In this document: positions 6,060 to 6,471 of the stretch, piece after piece
Position numbering within the stretch: the first letter of the stretch is position 1
Layout: every line of letters begins with the position of its first letter
NCBI GenBank assembly: GCA_035713725.1
Contig: DASTMZ010000163.1
Location: forward strand, 1 to 6,471
DNA: 6,471 nt
DNA from: DASQPR01 sp035713725
GTDB lineage: Bacteria > Actinomycetota > Actinomycetes > Mycobacteriales > Micromonosporaceae
Direction of reading: 5' to 3'
Translations under genes and position numbers: made by a program
Notes under the pieces: model-generated
Told to the model about the DNA's origin: nothing
The model's input: the letters and a program-made list of their open reading frames with translations, nothing else
Database searches by the model: none

Positions 6060-6075
6060 GCACGCGCCAGCTGAG
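6051..6075 (+). repeat. 10-bp direct repeat spanning the hpf stop codon
   Basis: GCCAGCTGAG occurs at 6051-6060, carrying the last hpf codons and TGA, and again at 6066-6075. The period is 15 bases, so the second TGA is in frame, and readthrough would add only four residues plus the TGA codon itself. Each copy holds the palindrome CAGCTG, and the two can pair as a weak 6-bp hairpin with a 9-base loop. There is no T-run. Confidence 0.75.
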
Positions 6076-6123
6076 GACGGGCTGAGCCTTTCCCGGCGAG
6101 CATCGGATTGCGATGATCGGTGA

Positions 6124-6471
6124 GTGCCGAAGTCGCTGACCGTGCCCGCCAAGACTGGTGCGCCATCGGACGCCAGGCGCATTGTGTTCAGTCGCTCAGA
6201 CATTGTGATTCTGGCGGGTAGCGCGACCGCGCTCGCACTCGCCGCGATCGTGTTCTATGCCGGTCTGAACGACGTGCTGTCGTTCGGATGCTCCGCGGTT
6301 GCCATCGCACTGCTCGCGTCGCTGGTCGGCCGCAGCGTCGACCGGCTAGGTGACCGGCTCGGCGCGGGCGCCACCGGCGTGCTGCAGAGTGCGCTCGGCA
6401 ACCTGCCGGAGCTGTTCATCGCGTTCTTCGCGCTGCGCGCCGGCCTGCTGACCGTCGTACAGTCCGCAATC
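6124..6471 (+). CDS. CAX-family calcium/cation-proton antiporter, N-terminal part (3' end outside window)
   Basis: Frame 1 is open from GTG 6124, directly after TGA 6121-6123, to the window end, giving 116 residues. After a polar lead there are two membrane helices, at about 27-48 (VILAGSATALALAAIVFYAGL) and 50-70. Next comes GATGVLQSALGNLPELFIAFFALRAGL (82-108), which matches the first alpha-repeat of the Ca2+/H+ exchanger (CAX/ChaA) family, where GNxPEL holds the key acidic residue (Glu96 here). These inner-membrane proteins of about 350-400 residues export Ca2+ or other cations against protons, so about a third is visible. The start is uncertain: GTG 6124 has no good ribosome-binding site, and GTG 6142 or GTG 6184 (with AGG 6175-6177 upstream) are alternatives. 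Substrate cannot be told from this part. It is a co-directional neighbour of hpf, 64 bases away, and may or may not share its transcript. Confidence 0.82.
   Translation, partial: MPKSLTVPAKTGAPSDARRIVFSRSDIVILAGSATALALAAIVFYAGLNDVLSFGCSAVAIALLASLVGRSVDRLGDRLGAGATGVLQSALGNLPELFIAFFALRAGLLTVVQSAI

Overview
The window is high-G+C DNA whose gene content and order point to an actinomycete: the mtrA-mtrB two-component pair, then the lipoprotein gene lpqB. This order, together with downstream comF and a long-form ribosome hibernation factor gene (hpf), is typical of Actinobacteria such as Mycobacterium. GTG starts are common (comF, hpf and the exchanger gene), and coding frames have G/C-rich third positions. 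All genes supported here lie on the + strand. The genus cannot be named from this sequence alone.

Layout. 1-177: the last 58 codons of the response regulator MtrA. 192-2201: its sensor kinase MtrB, with an unusually long, partly repetitive C-terminal tail. 2194-4092: the lipoprotein LpqB, overlapping mtrB by 8 bases. 4139-4891: a ComF-type phosphoribosyltransferase-like protein. 4892-5336: a 445-base gap holding a 12-bp tandem repeat, several inverted repeats and a 10-codon leader ORF with a very strong Shine-Dalgarno sequence. 5337-6059: long-form HPF. 6124 to the window end: the first 116 codons of a CAX-family cation/proton exchanger.

How the genes fit together. MtrA, MtrB and LpqB are a known functional unit in mycobacteria: MtrB phosphorylates MtrA, and LpqB is a surface lipoprotein that modulates MtrB, linking the cell envelope to cell division and wall metabolism. 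Tight spacing (14-base gap, then 8-base overlap) fits one operon. comF follows after 46 bases and may be read through. hpf has its own long, structured leader and is probably an independent, stress-responsive unit. In mycobacteria secA1 follows hpf, so the exchanger gene at this position is a local difference.

The core genes are ordinary housekeeping genes, and I see no mobile element, CRISPR array, RNA gene or clear new system. The most interesting places are the hpf leader (uORF plus hairpins, in frame with hpf), the repeated MtrB tail, the 12-bp repeat after comF, and short duplications spanning the stop codons of lpqB and hpf.
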